Source: Macropodus opercularis
Lineage: Eukaryota; Chordata; Actinopteri; Anabantiformes; Osphronemidae
Assembly (NCBI GenBank): GCA_030770545.1
Contig: CM061090.1
Coordinates: forward strand, 16,464,501-16,528,500
Direction of reading: 5' to 3'
Length of the DNA stretch: 64,000 nucleotides
Both the position numbers and the translations under genes were made by a program. This document shows positions 32,635 to 44,800 of this stretch, piece by piece. The notes beneath the pieces are model-generated. The model had not been told where the DNA came from. It saw only the letters and a list, made by a program, of their open reading frames with translations, and ran no database searches. Within the stretch, counting starts at the first letter, position 1; the number at the start of each line of letters is the position of its first letter.

Positions 32635-33781
32635 CTACAAAATTAAACCACATGTTATCAGTTATGCAGTTATGTATGTAGTTTTACAGTCAACACTTTG
32701 TAAAGATCTTATGTTCTATTTTAATTCCATCATAATCTTTTACAACTTTGCACGGTGCCCATCTGATTTTATTCAATCTGAATTACATACATACATAATA
32801 ATTTATTCATCATTTATCTACAATAATTGCGACATTCATCAGGGAAATTCATATCCCTCATATAAATCCATATATTCTTTTGTGGTTTTGTGGTGTCTTG
32901 TTGTTTTGGTCGTAGTTCTCCATAAACCAAATATGTATTAATATTATTAATATTATTAACAACAATAATAATAATAATAATACCACAAATAAATGTGTTA
33001 CAAGAAATACATATATATACAGTTAAGCCCGAAATTTTTCACACCTCTACAAATTCTGACTTGCCACTTTTATAAGATCGTAGGAATGTTAAAATCAAAA
33101 CTAAAGAGCCTCACCTTTCCTCATATTTCTGTTAGGGAGTGTCAGGCTATGACATCAATAGCATTCCAAATAAAAATATTCATATTTAATAAAAGATTTC
33201 TAAATTATTACTTAATTAGTACTCTCACACAAAAGTCTGTTTTTTTAGTTTATTAGTGTAGCCATAAGTTTTCTCATATTTATTCTGGGGCCCAGATAGC
33301 CAGTGCAGAGTGACTGACACCTGGATTTATACACAGGTCTCCTACATTTCAGTCCACTCCTCCCGTTGAGCCATCAGGCTGATTAGAATTGAGCGATTGG
33401 TGGTAAATGTTTTTTACTTGACATTTGCTGTTGTCACAGTCCACTACATTTACACATTCAATACAGTTGATGTGAGAGTAGGATGATCTGACAGACAGAT
33501 ATTGAATCTGTAACACTCACTGTAAACGCTGTGAATCTCTGTATCAAACATAAGGAACTCTATCAAGTTTTTAGTGATTTTGTGTTAGAAATCACAATTT
33601 ACTTTTAAATCTAAAAAAAATCCCTTTACTATAATTATAGGTTTCATTTTTTAAGAAGGAAAATTGTGATATTTTCCTTTACAAACGTTGAGTGCTAATG
33701 AAAATAGGACTGCATATTTGTATAATAATTAATATAAATGAAAAAATCAAAGTTATAAAGTTTAGATAAAACTGTACTTAC
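32635..33781 (-). other. Gene B first intron (5' UTR intron)
   Basis: AT-rich; a (ATT/AAT)n microsatellite lies at about 32939-32985. It includes a diverged copy (R1, about 33083-33240) of the element whose other copies bound the promoter duplication. No supported coding region; the short plus-strand frames at 32672-32941 and 32993-33256 have no domain. Confidence 0.45.
33300..33385 (-). mobile_element. tRNA-like (SINE-type) fragment, also at 34479-34564
   Basis: On the minus strand TGGCTCAACGGGAGGAGTGG resembles a Pol III box A, and TGTATAAATCCAGG about 35 nt later resembles box B. It is carried along in both copies of the 1,179-bp duplication. Degenerate; no ends identified. Confidence 0.35.
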
Positions 33782-33840
33782 GTAAAATAGAAAAATGCCA
33801 GAAGTAAAATTTAAATCCCGTCCTTTTATTTGGTATTTTT
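33775..33840 (-). promoter_or_regulatory. Gene B proximal 5' UTR exon and putative promoter
   Basis: Donor AC|GTAAGTA ends the exon at 33782. Upstream on the minus strand are AAATAAAAGG (TATA-like) and TTTAAAAAACAG. It aligns with the gene A promoter at 11162-11226. Confidence 0.5.
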
Positions 33841-34359
33841 CTGTTTTTTAAACTGTCCTTCCAGCTGTGACAAAGCAAATCCTTCATTGTCTGTGACAAT
33901 TGACTTTTAAAGCATTTTGTGAGGGGAGGGAATGAACCTCAGTGACGCAACGCATACCAATTTGTTTCAAAATGTTAGATCAACAGCATTCAACGCATCA
34001 GTTGTTGTTCTGTCAGAGTCTTGGCTCATGAATATAATGTATTCAAGCACTAAAGAGAATATGCTGTTCTTCCAGTGTTGCAATGTGCAAACAAATTAAT
34101 AAAGAGGTCTACTGAGGTGACATGTATCCGATTGAAAAGCAGAAAAACTAACTTGAGTATTAAACTGCCAAGCCCAACATTCTAAATACATTTTCTGTAT
34201 GATATTTAGAGTAATCTGGGAATATATTTAAAAGACACAATACAAATGATGATCGTAAGAGTATGTATGTTAAAATCAAACAAAGGAGCCTCACCTTTCC
34301 TCATATTTCTGTTAGGGAGTGTCAGGCTGTGACATCAATAGGATTCCAAATAAAATATT

Positions 34360-35538
34360 CATATTTAATAAAAGATTTCTAAATTATTACTTAATTAGTA
34401 CTCTCACACAAAAGTCTGTTTTTTTAGTTTATTAGTGTAGCCATAAGTTTTCTCATATTTATTCTGGGGCCCAGATAGCCAGTGCAGAGTGACTGACACC
34501 TGGATTTATACACAGGTCTCCTACATTTCAGTCCACTCCTCCCGTTGAGCCATCAGGCTGATTAGAATTGAGCGATTGGTGGTAAATGTTTTTTACTTGA
34601 CATTTGCTGTTGTCACAGTCCACTACATTTACACATTCAATACAGTTGATGTGAGAGTAGGATGATCTGACAGACAGATATTGAATCTGTAACACTCACT
34701 GTAAACGCTGTGAATCTCTGTATCAAACATAAGGAACTCTATCAAGTTTTTAGTGATTTTGTGTTAGAAATCACAATTTACTTTTAAATCTAAAAAAAAT
34801 CCCTTTACTATAATTATAGGTTTCATTTTTTAAGAAGGAAAATTGTGATATTTTCCTTTACAAACGTTGAGTGCTAATGAAAATAGGACTGCATATTTGT
34901 ATAATAATTAATATAAATGAAAAAATCAAAGTTATAAAGTTTAGATAAAACTGTACTTACGTAAAATAGAAAAATGCCAGAAGTAAAATTTAAATCCCGT
35001 CCTTTTATTTGGTATTTTTCTGTTTTTTAAACTGTCCTTCCAGCTGTGACAAAGCAAATCCTTCATTGTCTGTGACAATTGACTTTTAAAGCATTTTGTG
35101 AGGGGAGGGAATGAACCTCAGTGACGCAACGCATACCAATTTGTTTCAAAATGTTAGATCAACAGCATTCAACGCATCAGTTGTTGTTCTGTCAGAGTCT
35201 TGGCTCATGAATATAATGTATTCAAGCACTAAAGAGAATATGCTGTTCTTCCAGTGTTGCAATGTGCAAACAAATTAATAAAGAGGTCTACTGAGGTGAC
35301 ATGTATCCGATTGAAAAGCAGAAAAACTAACTTGAGTATTAAACTGCCAAGCCCAACATTCTAAATACATTTTCTGTATGATATTTAGAGTAATCTGGGA
35401 ATATATTTAAAAGACACAATACAAATGATGATCGTAAGAGTATGTATGTTAAAATCAAACAAAGGAGCCTCACCTTTCCTCATATTTCTGTTAGGGAGTG
35501 TCAGGCTGTGACATCAATAGGATTCCAAATAAAATATT
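34360..35538. repeat. Tandem duplication copy 2 (1,179 bp) with second gene B 5' exon and promoter
   Basis: Second copy of the segment. The 5' exon donor is at 34960-34954 (exon end 34961). Both 5' exons could splice to the signal-peptide exon at 32634, so gene B may have two equivalent promoters about 1.2 kb apart. Confidence 0.9.
34954..35019 (-). promoter_or_regulatory. Gene B distal 5' UTR exon and putative promoter (duplicate)
   Basis: Same sequence as the proximal one shifted by 1,179 bp, with the donor and TATA-like box intact. Confidence 0.5.
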
Positions 35539-38180
35539 TATATTTAATAAAAGATTTCTAAATTATCACTTAGTTAGGACTCTCACGCATGCCCTTGCTT
35601 TTTAAAAGTACGTTTTATTTGTTTATTAATGTTGCCATTATTTATTTGCTTTTGGTCAGTCATTAACCAAGCTCTGCTTCTAAATTAGTTTTAAAGTGTA
35701 TAAACACTGTTATAAATGTTTTATTACTAATCATAAAGTGCATCTACAATGTCTTTAATACTCGAATTTACATAATAAATAATGATAAATTCGGATACAC
35801 ATTATTAAAGTACATGTACAGTAATTGCGTTATTTAATTGGCATAAGTGAGCATTATATAGTGACCATTTATTACGTGTAAGAAAACAAGAACTCAATTA
35901 TTTTAAAATTACATATACATCTTGTACTTTAAAGCTACTGCTACTAAAAGCGTTGTTACAATATGATTTACGGTATAAATACAGATTTCTACAATAATCC
36001 AGGATTAGTTCATTTTAAGGTCGTTTTTAATTTTAGCTACGTGTTTGTTGACTATCTACAAAACAAAATCACAGCTGTTCTGTGCGGACAATTAGTAAAT
36101 GTTCTGCTTTTTATTCGTTACTTACCAGTGAAGGCTGACTGGTTTTCCGTCCCACCTGAACTGGACGTGCTCTGACGTCATGCATATACACTGCTAATAA
36201 TAACCTCATGAGACCAAAGCAAGCCGCATTTTAGAAGATGCCTCATCTCTAACCTGATCTGGGATCGTGTGTTTAGTAAAGATTTTCATTACGAAGGCAG
36301 ATTTTTTTATTATACAGAAGAAATGTTGTGACTTATCAGAAATGCAGTTCTTATTCTCAACAGACTCAGCCACAGATTTCTTTTAGACCCATACGTAACA
36401 CTCACAAAGACGATTCGGGTCTGATCGTCTAAAAATCAGACAGATCAATAATCAAAACTGAGCTCGAGTTCATTTTAACTGAATATGGTTGAGTATTCAT
36501 GTATTTGATGACATGATGAATGCATTTAACCTTATCTTTAATTCAAATTCCGCACCATCAAAGAAAACATTGACTTGATGAAATCTCTTTTTTATACATT
36601 CTGTTTCTGGCCTCACAGGACGCGAGGTGGCAGATTAATGCTGCGCAGACGCTCCGCTTTGAGCGTTTTATTTCCGCCTCGTGCTGCTGCCGCGCGCCAT
36701 CATCTGTAAAGTTTTCTCATAAACATTGTACATTTATTACAACCTGTATTTATTATTCGAATGGCCTGCTTGTCATTAATTAAGATTATAATAATCAGAC
36801 TTTGGGTGAGCCGTGACTTTAAATGAAAAGAAAAAACGTAACAATTTCTTTCATCCACATATGATCAGATTAGTTAAAACACATTTTTACTGTACATGTA
36901 AACGACACAAATATATCACGGGTTATAATCACACCCATGTTCAGATTCTCCTGTCTCCATGCCGAGAATATTAACTTTGCCAGATCAGTATGAGGCGTCC
37001 GGTCACAAACAGGGTCCGGATAAAGAGGCGTCTCTGTCCCGTAAGACACTCGTGTATCCGCGCTTCCCCAAACTGATCCTCAAAGGCAAATAAAAGCCAA
37101 CGAAACGTCCATCAAAACGATGGACATGACATGACATGTATAACAAAGTGAGAAATGCACTCAACACTTAACATGACTATAAGAGCAACAAGAAGCACAG
37201 TCGTTTCACACAGCAACAGGCTTTCAGTGTCTTATATCACAGTGCACGATATGCGTAAAATTAAACACTTTTACAGTCAGTTTTTAACTTGGCAAAATCT
37301 GCGACGACATACCAGACACACCAGCAACATTTCCATATTCACAGTAAAGTATTACGCGAAGACACAGAGAGCATCAAAACACATCTGATGTATAACAGCG
37401 ACAGCAGCTTGTGCCGGGAATCCGCTGTTAAGCGTCTATGAAGTGCGTCTAGTGCGTGTCACCGTAATTACCCCGTCCAACAGGTAGAACAGCAAAAACC
37501 TTTACACAAAAGGTTTTTATACTAATGATGTACCTGAAAATAAAATGGATAGTACAGCAACAGAGCCCACAAAAACCACAAGGGAACAATGATCCTTTCA
37601 CAACAGCCACTCCCCCCCAACAATTCACTTCACTTCACTTCCTCCTAGTCTCCATAAAGAACAAGGAGGTCTCCTTTATCAAACACGTACAGGCACTGTT
37701 GGTGTTTTGGATGGTGCAGGCTGTGAAGTGTGTGTCAGTGGACTGAGAACATGATCAGAAATGCATCTGTTCATAGAACTGTAAGGATCAACTACAGTTC
37801 ATTATAATATTGATTTCCCAAGAAACCATTTCTACATTTCTATAGCACAGACCAAACTAAGTTAATTAATTACGGTAGATAGACACTTTAGTAATTAGCT
37901 GCTGTAGTGGTGCCTTCTTAAACCATCTTGAACTTTTTTCTCTTCACCTAACAAACGTCAAACATTTCTCCAGAGTTGATATTCAATCTGCTTGTTTGGC
38001 CGGATGAATGAATGGATTTAGGGATCTGGTTTACAGCCACAGAAGCCACTTTGTTCTGCTGCTAATAGCCCCTGATGAAAAAAACAAACAAAAACTGACT
38101 CAGAAGTGTTTTACTTTGTCACCTCTCCGCCTGTACTAGCGTTTGTCATTGATTTGTGTGTCGTTTGTGTGTATCCAATA
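35539..38180. other. Intergenic block upstream of gene B
   Basis: No supported multi-exon gene. About 36110-37600 aligns in patches with about 12580-13540 upstream of gene A, including TGACGTCA at 36173-36180 and a minus-strand donor CACTG|GTAAGTAAC with exon end at 36126. The stretch 36590-37100 is CpG-richer than its surroundings and contains a 44-codon plus-strand frame (36959-37093). The frames at 35963-36175, 37155-37388 and 37525-37746 have no domain and are not called. Near 38190 the downstream flank of gene C begins. Confidence 0.45.
36126..36180 (-). promoter_or_regulatory. Possible alternative 5' exon with CRE upstream of gene B
   Basis: On the minus strand TGACGTCA (36180-36173) is followed about 50 nt later by CCTTCACTG|GTAAGTAAC, a near-perfect donor. 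The gene A counterpart has CACTG|ATAAG at 12593, losing the GT. Whether it is transcribed is not known. Confidence 0.35.
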
Positions 38181-38361
38181 CATAAGAATGTTTGCTGTAC
38201 TATTTCGTCCTTGGTGCTGCAACCAGATGTGTATCTTTGCACCACACAAACCTCTAAGAAAAAAAAATTAAGCTTATTCTAACTACTTTTCTAATATTAA
38301 ACTTTGCAAGTGCTAAAATTGTACTTAACAAACAAAAGAGGCTTTACATTGAATAATTCTC

Positions 38362-38367
38362 TTTATT
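38362..38367 (-). terminator. Gene C candidate polyadenylation signal (AATAAA)
   Basis: Minus-strand AATAAAGAG about 390 nt past the stop, at the conserved position seen in genes A and B. Confidence 0.55.
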
Positions 38368-38752
38368 GTGAAAATTATTTTGACAGAAAGAATATTAGAT
38401 AAAAGTAATATATGATCAAATAATTAATACACAAATTATATACATTTTGAATAAATAAGAACACTGACTGTACAATTTTAATATGCATTTCATATTTGTT
38501 TTCGTATATGAGGATATGTAATCCTTCATCTAGTTTTTACTCTCCAGTCTGTCTGGTTTCATTCATCTGTCGAACAAGACTAAACATGATGACTTATTCT
38601 GACCAGGTTATATTTAGCTAGAGTGCAGTGTTTAGAAAAGCAGGAAATATAGTGCAACAGTTTCAAGAAATCCCAAGGTTAAATAAATATGATGTTGTTT
38701 TAGTTAATATTCTATTGATTCAGTGACTTTCATTGTCATTTTAACTCAGCTA

Positions 38753-38835
38753 TTAGTGTCTTGACAGTAGCAATGACAACATCGCGAGGCAGGACGCAGT
38801 GATGAGGCTGATCCTGTGTGCCACTCCACTTGAAA
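38753..38835 (-). other. Gene C last exon: probable GPI-anchor signal
   Basis: Acceptor TTTCCAG, then LSSGVAHR and ISLITASCLAMLSLLLSRH, stop. Only two substitutions in the tail compared with genes A and B. Confidence 0.75.
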
Positions 38836-41800
38836 CTGGAAACCAGTGAAGCAAAAAAGATGTTTAAATGCCATCAATTGATAAATGTGTGAATTTTGAA
38901 TTATTACAACTAGGCCTACACATTACTTACGTATGCCGTCCACATTGATGGAGCTGCCTTCAATGTCAAAGCCAGTGACAATTGAAGATGCGTTGATCAA
39001 AACAGTCGCAATCTGAGTGTTGTTAGGAACAGATGATTTGTTGAAGTTCAGGTCAAACGTGTTGTAGATGGATCCATTGCTGCATGAGCAAACAAAAATG
39101 TTACATTGATAACATGATAACGATAATGGTAACAATAATAAGGCCACTATTGTTAAAATGTAATTAAGAAAATACCTGTATTTCACAATGATCATGTTGA
39201 TAAAAGTTGTGAATGCCTCTTTGAAAAGAGGTTGTAGCTGCAAAAAAGATAACACACAGAAAACACAACATTGAAACACTTCATCTATAATTTATGTTTT
39301 CTTTGAGTAGTGGGTCAGTGCCACTAACATGAAACACAGGACATGAAACAAAAAATTGTAGCCATGTAGTATCCTACCAGTGAGGCTTACCTGTGATGTT
39401 ATCATTGTAGTTCGTTCTTTAAAACTTGTAGATGATGAATTATTTAAGTCACTTGTAAATGTGTCTAACCGAGATCTGAAAGTCACTTGTTTTGTTGCAA
39501 TTCCAGGTTTTGTAGTTGTTGCAGTTGTAGATGTGGATGTCGTTGCAGCAGCGGTGGAGGCTGCATTTGTGGGTGCAGCAGTTGTTGCTGTTTTAGATGT
39601 GGTTGCTGCAGTTGTTGTTGTAGATGTGGTTGCAGCAGCTGTAGAGGCTGCATTTGTAGGTGCAGCAGTTGTTAATGTTGCATTTGTAGGTGCAGCAGTA
39701 GGCAGTGGACTGGCTGTAAAACAAGACCAATCAGATAAACTTTAAAGCTACTTTTTATTAAATATTTAGATATGAAGTTGCCAATGTAAATCATGTTAAA
39801 CCTAATGCACATCACATTGATACATCTGCTGGATAGAGTCACAGTAGTATTTACTTACAGATTAGCTGAACTGAGGTGGGGATGAAGCTCACACTGAAAT
39901 TGTTGTTGGTGTTATTTGCAGCATCCATTAATGTTTTAACAACGTCAGCATTTGGTGGGAGGTCAGCAATGGGAGTAGATGTGTTGAAAACAAGTCCCAT
40001 TTCTGCTGTTGTTCCGTCCACTTTAGTTTGACCTGTAAAAATACTGTAAGACATAACCAAAAACGTTAACTACAGGTGACATCAGATGAAGTTTCCTGAT
40101 CTAAATACATCACAATACACATGTAAACACGACATAAAATTAATCATGAATGAATACGGTAATATTAATCATGGGTTTACCTGAAAAATATTACATAGCA
40201 GTAGAGAAATCGTTCACCATATTTCGCTTTATATATTGTTGTGAACTGTAAAAGGAAAGACAAAAGAAAAGGATGATTTGGAAAATTTGCTAAGATGAAT
40301 GATTCAAACCTGCAAGATAAGTAAAAGTTGTTCATGATTATGAATATTACTCACTGTTTCTATAGTGCGCTTTTCAAGGTCTTTATATTTATTACTGCTT
40401 TTGTTAGAATAATCGTTTGTATATGGTTCAATCAAGACAGCAGAGACAGTATAAAGTATTGGTGCAGCTGTTGTCGCTGCAGTTGTGGTTGTTGCTTCAG
40501 TTAAAGTCGTTGCTTTTGTAGTGGTTGTTGTGGGTGACTGAGTTGTTGTTGCAGCAGTTGTAGTGGTTGTTGCATCTGTTGCTTCAGTTGTGGTTGTTGT
40601 GGGTGCTTCAGTTGTAGTTGTAGCTTCTGTAGTGGTTGTTGTGGGTGACTCAGTTGTTGTAGTTGCTTCTGTTGTGCTTGTTGTGGGAGTCTCAGTTGTA
40701 GTGGTTGTTGCCTCAGTTGTGGTTGTTGCTTCAGTTGTAGTTGTTACTTCTGTAGTGGTTGTTGTAGGTGACTCAGTTGTTATTGCATCAAATGTAGTTG
40801 TAGCTTCTGTAGTGGTTGTTGTGGGTGACTGAGTTGTTGTTGTTGCTTCAGTTGTGGTTGTTGTTGCTTCAGTTGTAGTTGTTGCTTCAGTTGTGGTTGT
40901 TGTTGCTTCTGTTGTAGTTGTAGCTTCTGTAGTGGTTGTTGTGGGTGACTCAGTTGTTGTCGTTGCTTCAGTTGTAGTCGTTGCTTCTGTAGTGGTTGTT
41001 GTGGGTGAGTCAGTTGTTATTGCATCAGTTGTAGTTGTTATTGCATCAGTTGTGGTTGTTGTTGCTTCAGTTGTAGTTGTTGTTGCTTCAGTTGTGGTTG
41101 TTGTTGCTTCAGTTGTGGTTGTTGTTGCTTCTGTTGAGGTTGTAGCTTCTGTAGTGGTTGTTGTGGGTGACTCAGTACTTGTTGCATCTGTTGTAGTTGT
41201 TGTTGCTTCAGTTGTGGTTGTTGCTTCAGTAGTAGTTGTTGCTTCAGTTGTGGTTGTTGTTGCTTCTGTTGTAGTTGTAGCTTCTGTAGTGGTTGTTGTG
41301 GGTGACTCAGTTGTGGTAGTTGTTGCATCAGTTGTAGTAGTTGTTGCTTCAGACGTGGTTGTTGTTGCTTCAGTTGTAGTTGTAGCTTCTGTAGTGGTTG
41401 TTGTGGGTGACTCAGTTGTTGTTGTTGCTTCTGTTGTGCTTGTTGTGGGAGTCTCAGTTGTAGTGGTTGTTGCTTCAGTAGTAGTTGTGGCTTCAGTTGT
41501 AGTCGTTGATTCTGTAGTGGTTGTTGTGAGTGAGTCAGTTGTTGCTTCAGTTGTGGCTGTTGTTGCTTCTGTTGTAGTTGTAGCTTCTGTAGTGGTTGTT
41601 GTGGGTGACTCAGTTGTTGTCGTTACTTCTGTAGTGGTTGTTGTGGGTGACTGAGTTGTTGTTGCATCAGTTGTAGTAGTTGTTGCTTCAGTCGTGGTTG
41701 TTGTTGCTTCAGTTGTGGCTGTTGTAGCTTCTGTAGTGGTTGTTGTGGGTGACTCAGTTGTTGTCGTTACTTCTGTAGTGGTTGTTGTGGGTGACTGAGT

Positions 41801-44800
41801 TGTTGTTGCATCAGTTGTAGTAGTTGTTGCTTCAGTCGTGGTTGTTGTTGCTTCAGTTGTGGCTGTTGTTGCTTTTGTTGTAGTTGTAGCTTCTGTAGTG
41901 GTTGTTGTGGTTGTTGCTTCAGTTGTAGTTGTTTTTTCAGTTGTGGTTGTTGTTGCTTCTGTTGTAGTTGTAGCTTCTGTAGTGGTTGTTGTGGGTGACT
42001 CAGTTGTTGTCGTTACTTCTGTAGTGGTTGTTGTGGGTGACTGAGTTGTTGTTGCATCAGTTGTAGTAGTTGTTGCTTCAGACGTGGTTGTTGTTGCTTC
42101 TGTTGTGGTTGTTGCTTCAGACGTGGTTGTTGTTGCTTCTGTTGTAGTTGTAGCTTCTGTAGTGGTTGTTGTGGGTGACTCAGTTGTTGTCGTTACTTCT
42201 GTAGTGGTTGTTGTGGGTGACTGAGTTGTTGTTGCATCAGTTGTAGTTGTAGCTTCTGTAGTGGTTGTTGTGGGTGACTCAGTTGTTGTGGTTGTTGCTT
42301 CAGTTGTAGTTGTTTTTTCAGTTGTGGTTGTTGTTGCTTCTGTTGTAGTTGTAGCTTCTGTAGTGGTTGTTGTGGGTGACTCAGTTGTTGTCGTTACTTC
42401 TGTAGTGGTTGTTGTGGGTGACTGAGTTGTTGTTGCATCAGTTGTAGTAGTTGTTGCTTCAGACGTGGTTGTTGTTGCTTCCGTTGTGGTTGTTGCTTCA
42501 GACGTGGTTGTTGTTGCTTCTGTTGTAGTTGTAGCTTCTGTAGTGGTTGTTGTGGGTGACTCAGTTGTTGTCGTTACTTCTGTAGTGGTTGTTGTGGGTG
42601 ACTGAGTTGTTGTTGCATCAGTTGTAGTAGTTGTTGCTTCAGTCGTGGTTGTTGTTGCTTCACTTGTAGCTGTTGTAGCTTCTGTAGTGGTTGCTGTGGG
42701 TGACTCAGTTGTTGTTACATCAGTTGTAGTGGTTGTTGCATCTGTTGTAGTTGTTGTTGCTTCAGACGTGGTTGTTGTTGCTTCTGTTGTAGTTGTAGCT
42801 TCTGTAGTGGTTGTTGTGGGTGACTCAGTTGTTGTGGTTGTTGCTTCTGTTGTAGTTGCTTCAGTTGTGGTTGTTGTTGCTTCACTTGTAGTTGTTGTTG
42901 CTTCAGTTGTAGTTGTTACTTCAGTTGTGGTTGTTGTTGCTTCTGTTGTAGTTGTAGCTTCTGTAGTGGTTGTTGTGGGTGACTCAGTTGTAGTAGTTGT
43001 TGCATCTGTTGTAGTTGTTGTTGCTTCCGTTGTGGTTGTTGCTTCAGACGTGGTTGTTGTTGCTTCTGTTGTAGTTGTAGCTTCTGTAGTGGTTGTTGTG
43101 GGTGACTCAGTTGTAGTAGTTGTTGCATCTGTTGTAGTTGTTGTTGCTTCCGTTGTGGTTGTTGCTTCAGACGTGGTTGTTGTTGCTTCTGTTGTAGTTG
43201 TAGCTTCTGTAGTGGTTGTTGTGGGTGACTCAGTTGTCGTGGTTGTTGCTTCAGTTGTGGTTGTTGCTTGTGTAGTAGTTGTTGCTTCAGTTGTAGTTGT
43301 TTCTTCAGTTGTGGTTGTTGTTGCTTCTGTTGTAGTTGTAGCTTCTGTAGTGGTTGTTGTGGGTGACTCAGTTGTTGTTGTTGCTTCTGTAGTGGTTGTT
43401 GTGGGTGACTGAGTTGTTGTTGCAGCAGTTGTAGTAGTTGTTGCATCTGTTGTTGCTTCAGTTGTGGTTGTTGTGGGTGACTCAGTTGTTGTCGTTGCTT
43501 CAGTTGTAGTTGTTGCTTCAGTTGTGGTTGTTGTGGGTGACTCAGTTGTTGTTGTATTTCTTGTAGTTGTTGTTGCTTCAGTAGTAGTTGTTGCTTCAGT
43601 TGTGGTTGTTGTGGGTGACTCGGTTGTTGTTGTTGCTTCTGTAGTGGTTGTTGTGGGTGACTGAGTTGTTGTTGCAGCAGTTGTAGTAGTTGTTGCATCT
43701 GTTGTTGCTTCAGTTGTGGTTGTTGTGGGTGACTCAGTTGTTATTGTTGCTTCAGTTGTGGTTGTTGTTGCTTCTGTTGTAGTTGTAGCTTCTGTAGTGG
43801 TTGTTGTGGGTGACTCAGTTGTCGCGGTTGTTGCTTCAGTTGTGGTTGTTGCTTGTGTAGTAGTTGTTGCTTCAGTTGTAGTTGTTTCTTCAGTTGTGGT
43901 TGTTGTTGCTTCTGTTGTAGTTGTAGCTTCTGTAGTGGTTGTTGTGGGTGACTCAGTTGTTGTCGTTACTTCTGTAGTGGTTGTTGTGGGTGACTGAGTT
44001 GTTGTTGCATCAGTTGTAGTAGTTGTTGCTTCAGACGTGGTTGTTGTTGCTTCTGTTGTAGTTGTAGCTTCTGTAGTGGTTGTTGTGGGTGACTCAGTTG
44101 TCGTGGTTGTTGCTTCAGTTGTGGTTGTTGCTTCTGTAGTAGTTGTTGTTGCTTCAGTTGTTGTTGTTTTTTCAGTAGTAGTTGTTGCTTCAGTTGTGGT
44201 TGTTGTTGCTTCACTTGTAGCTGTTTTAGCTTCTGTAGTGGTTGCTGTGGGTGACTCAGTTGTTGTTGCATCTGTTGTAGTTGTTGTTGCTTCAGACGTG
44301 GTTGTTGTTGCTTCTGTTGTAGTTGTAGCTTCTGTAGTGGTTGTTGTGGGTGACTCAGTTGTTGTGGTTGTTGCTTCTGTTGTAGTTGCTTCAGTTGTGG
44401 TTGTTGTTGCTTCACTTGTAGTTGTTGTTGCTTCAGTTGTAGTTGTTACTTCAGTTGTGGTTGTTGTTGCTTCTGTTGTAGTTGTAGCTTCTGTAGTGGT
44501 TGTTGTGGGTGACTCAGTTGTAGTAGTTGTTGCATCTGTTGTAGTTGTTGTTGCTTCCGTTGTGGTTGTTGCTTCAGACGTGGTTGTTGTTGCTTCTGTT
44601 GTAGTTGTAGCTTCTGTAGTGGTTGTTGTGGGTGACTCAGTTGTAGTAGTTGTTGCATCTGTTGTAGTTGTTGTTGCTTCCGTTGTGGTTGTTGCTTCAG
44701 ACGTGGTTGTTGTTGCTTCTGTTGTAGTTGTAGCTTCTGTAGTGGTTGTTGTGGGTGACTCAGTTGTCGTGGTTGTTGCTTGTGTAGTAGTTGTTGCTTC

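Larger units (their letters stand above)
33181..34359. repeat. Tandem duplication copy 1 (1,179 bp) with gene B 5' exon and promoter
   Basis: Repeats at an exact shift of 1,179 bp as 34360-35538. In the stretches compared between the copies I found no differences. It contains a 5' exon donor (GTAAGTA on minus, 33781-33775; exon end 33782), a TATA-like AAATAAAAGG upstream, and a tRNA-like stretch at 33300-33385. Confidence 0.9.

Noticed and set aside
37155..37388. 77-codon plus-strand frame (also 35963-36175, 37525-37746, 14219-14816)
   Set aside because: No domain, no conservation in the paired upstream block, and no splice or promoter context.
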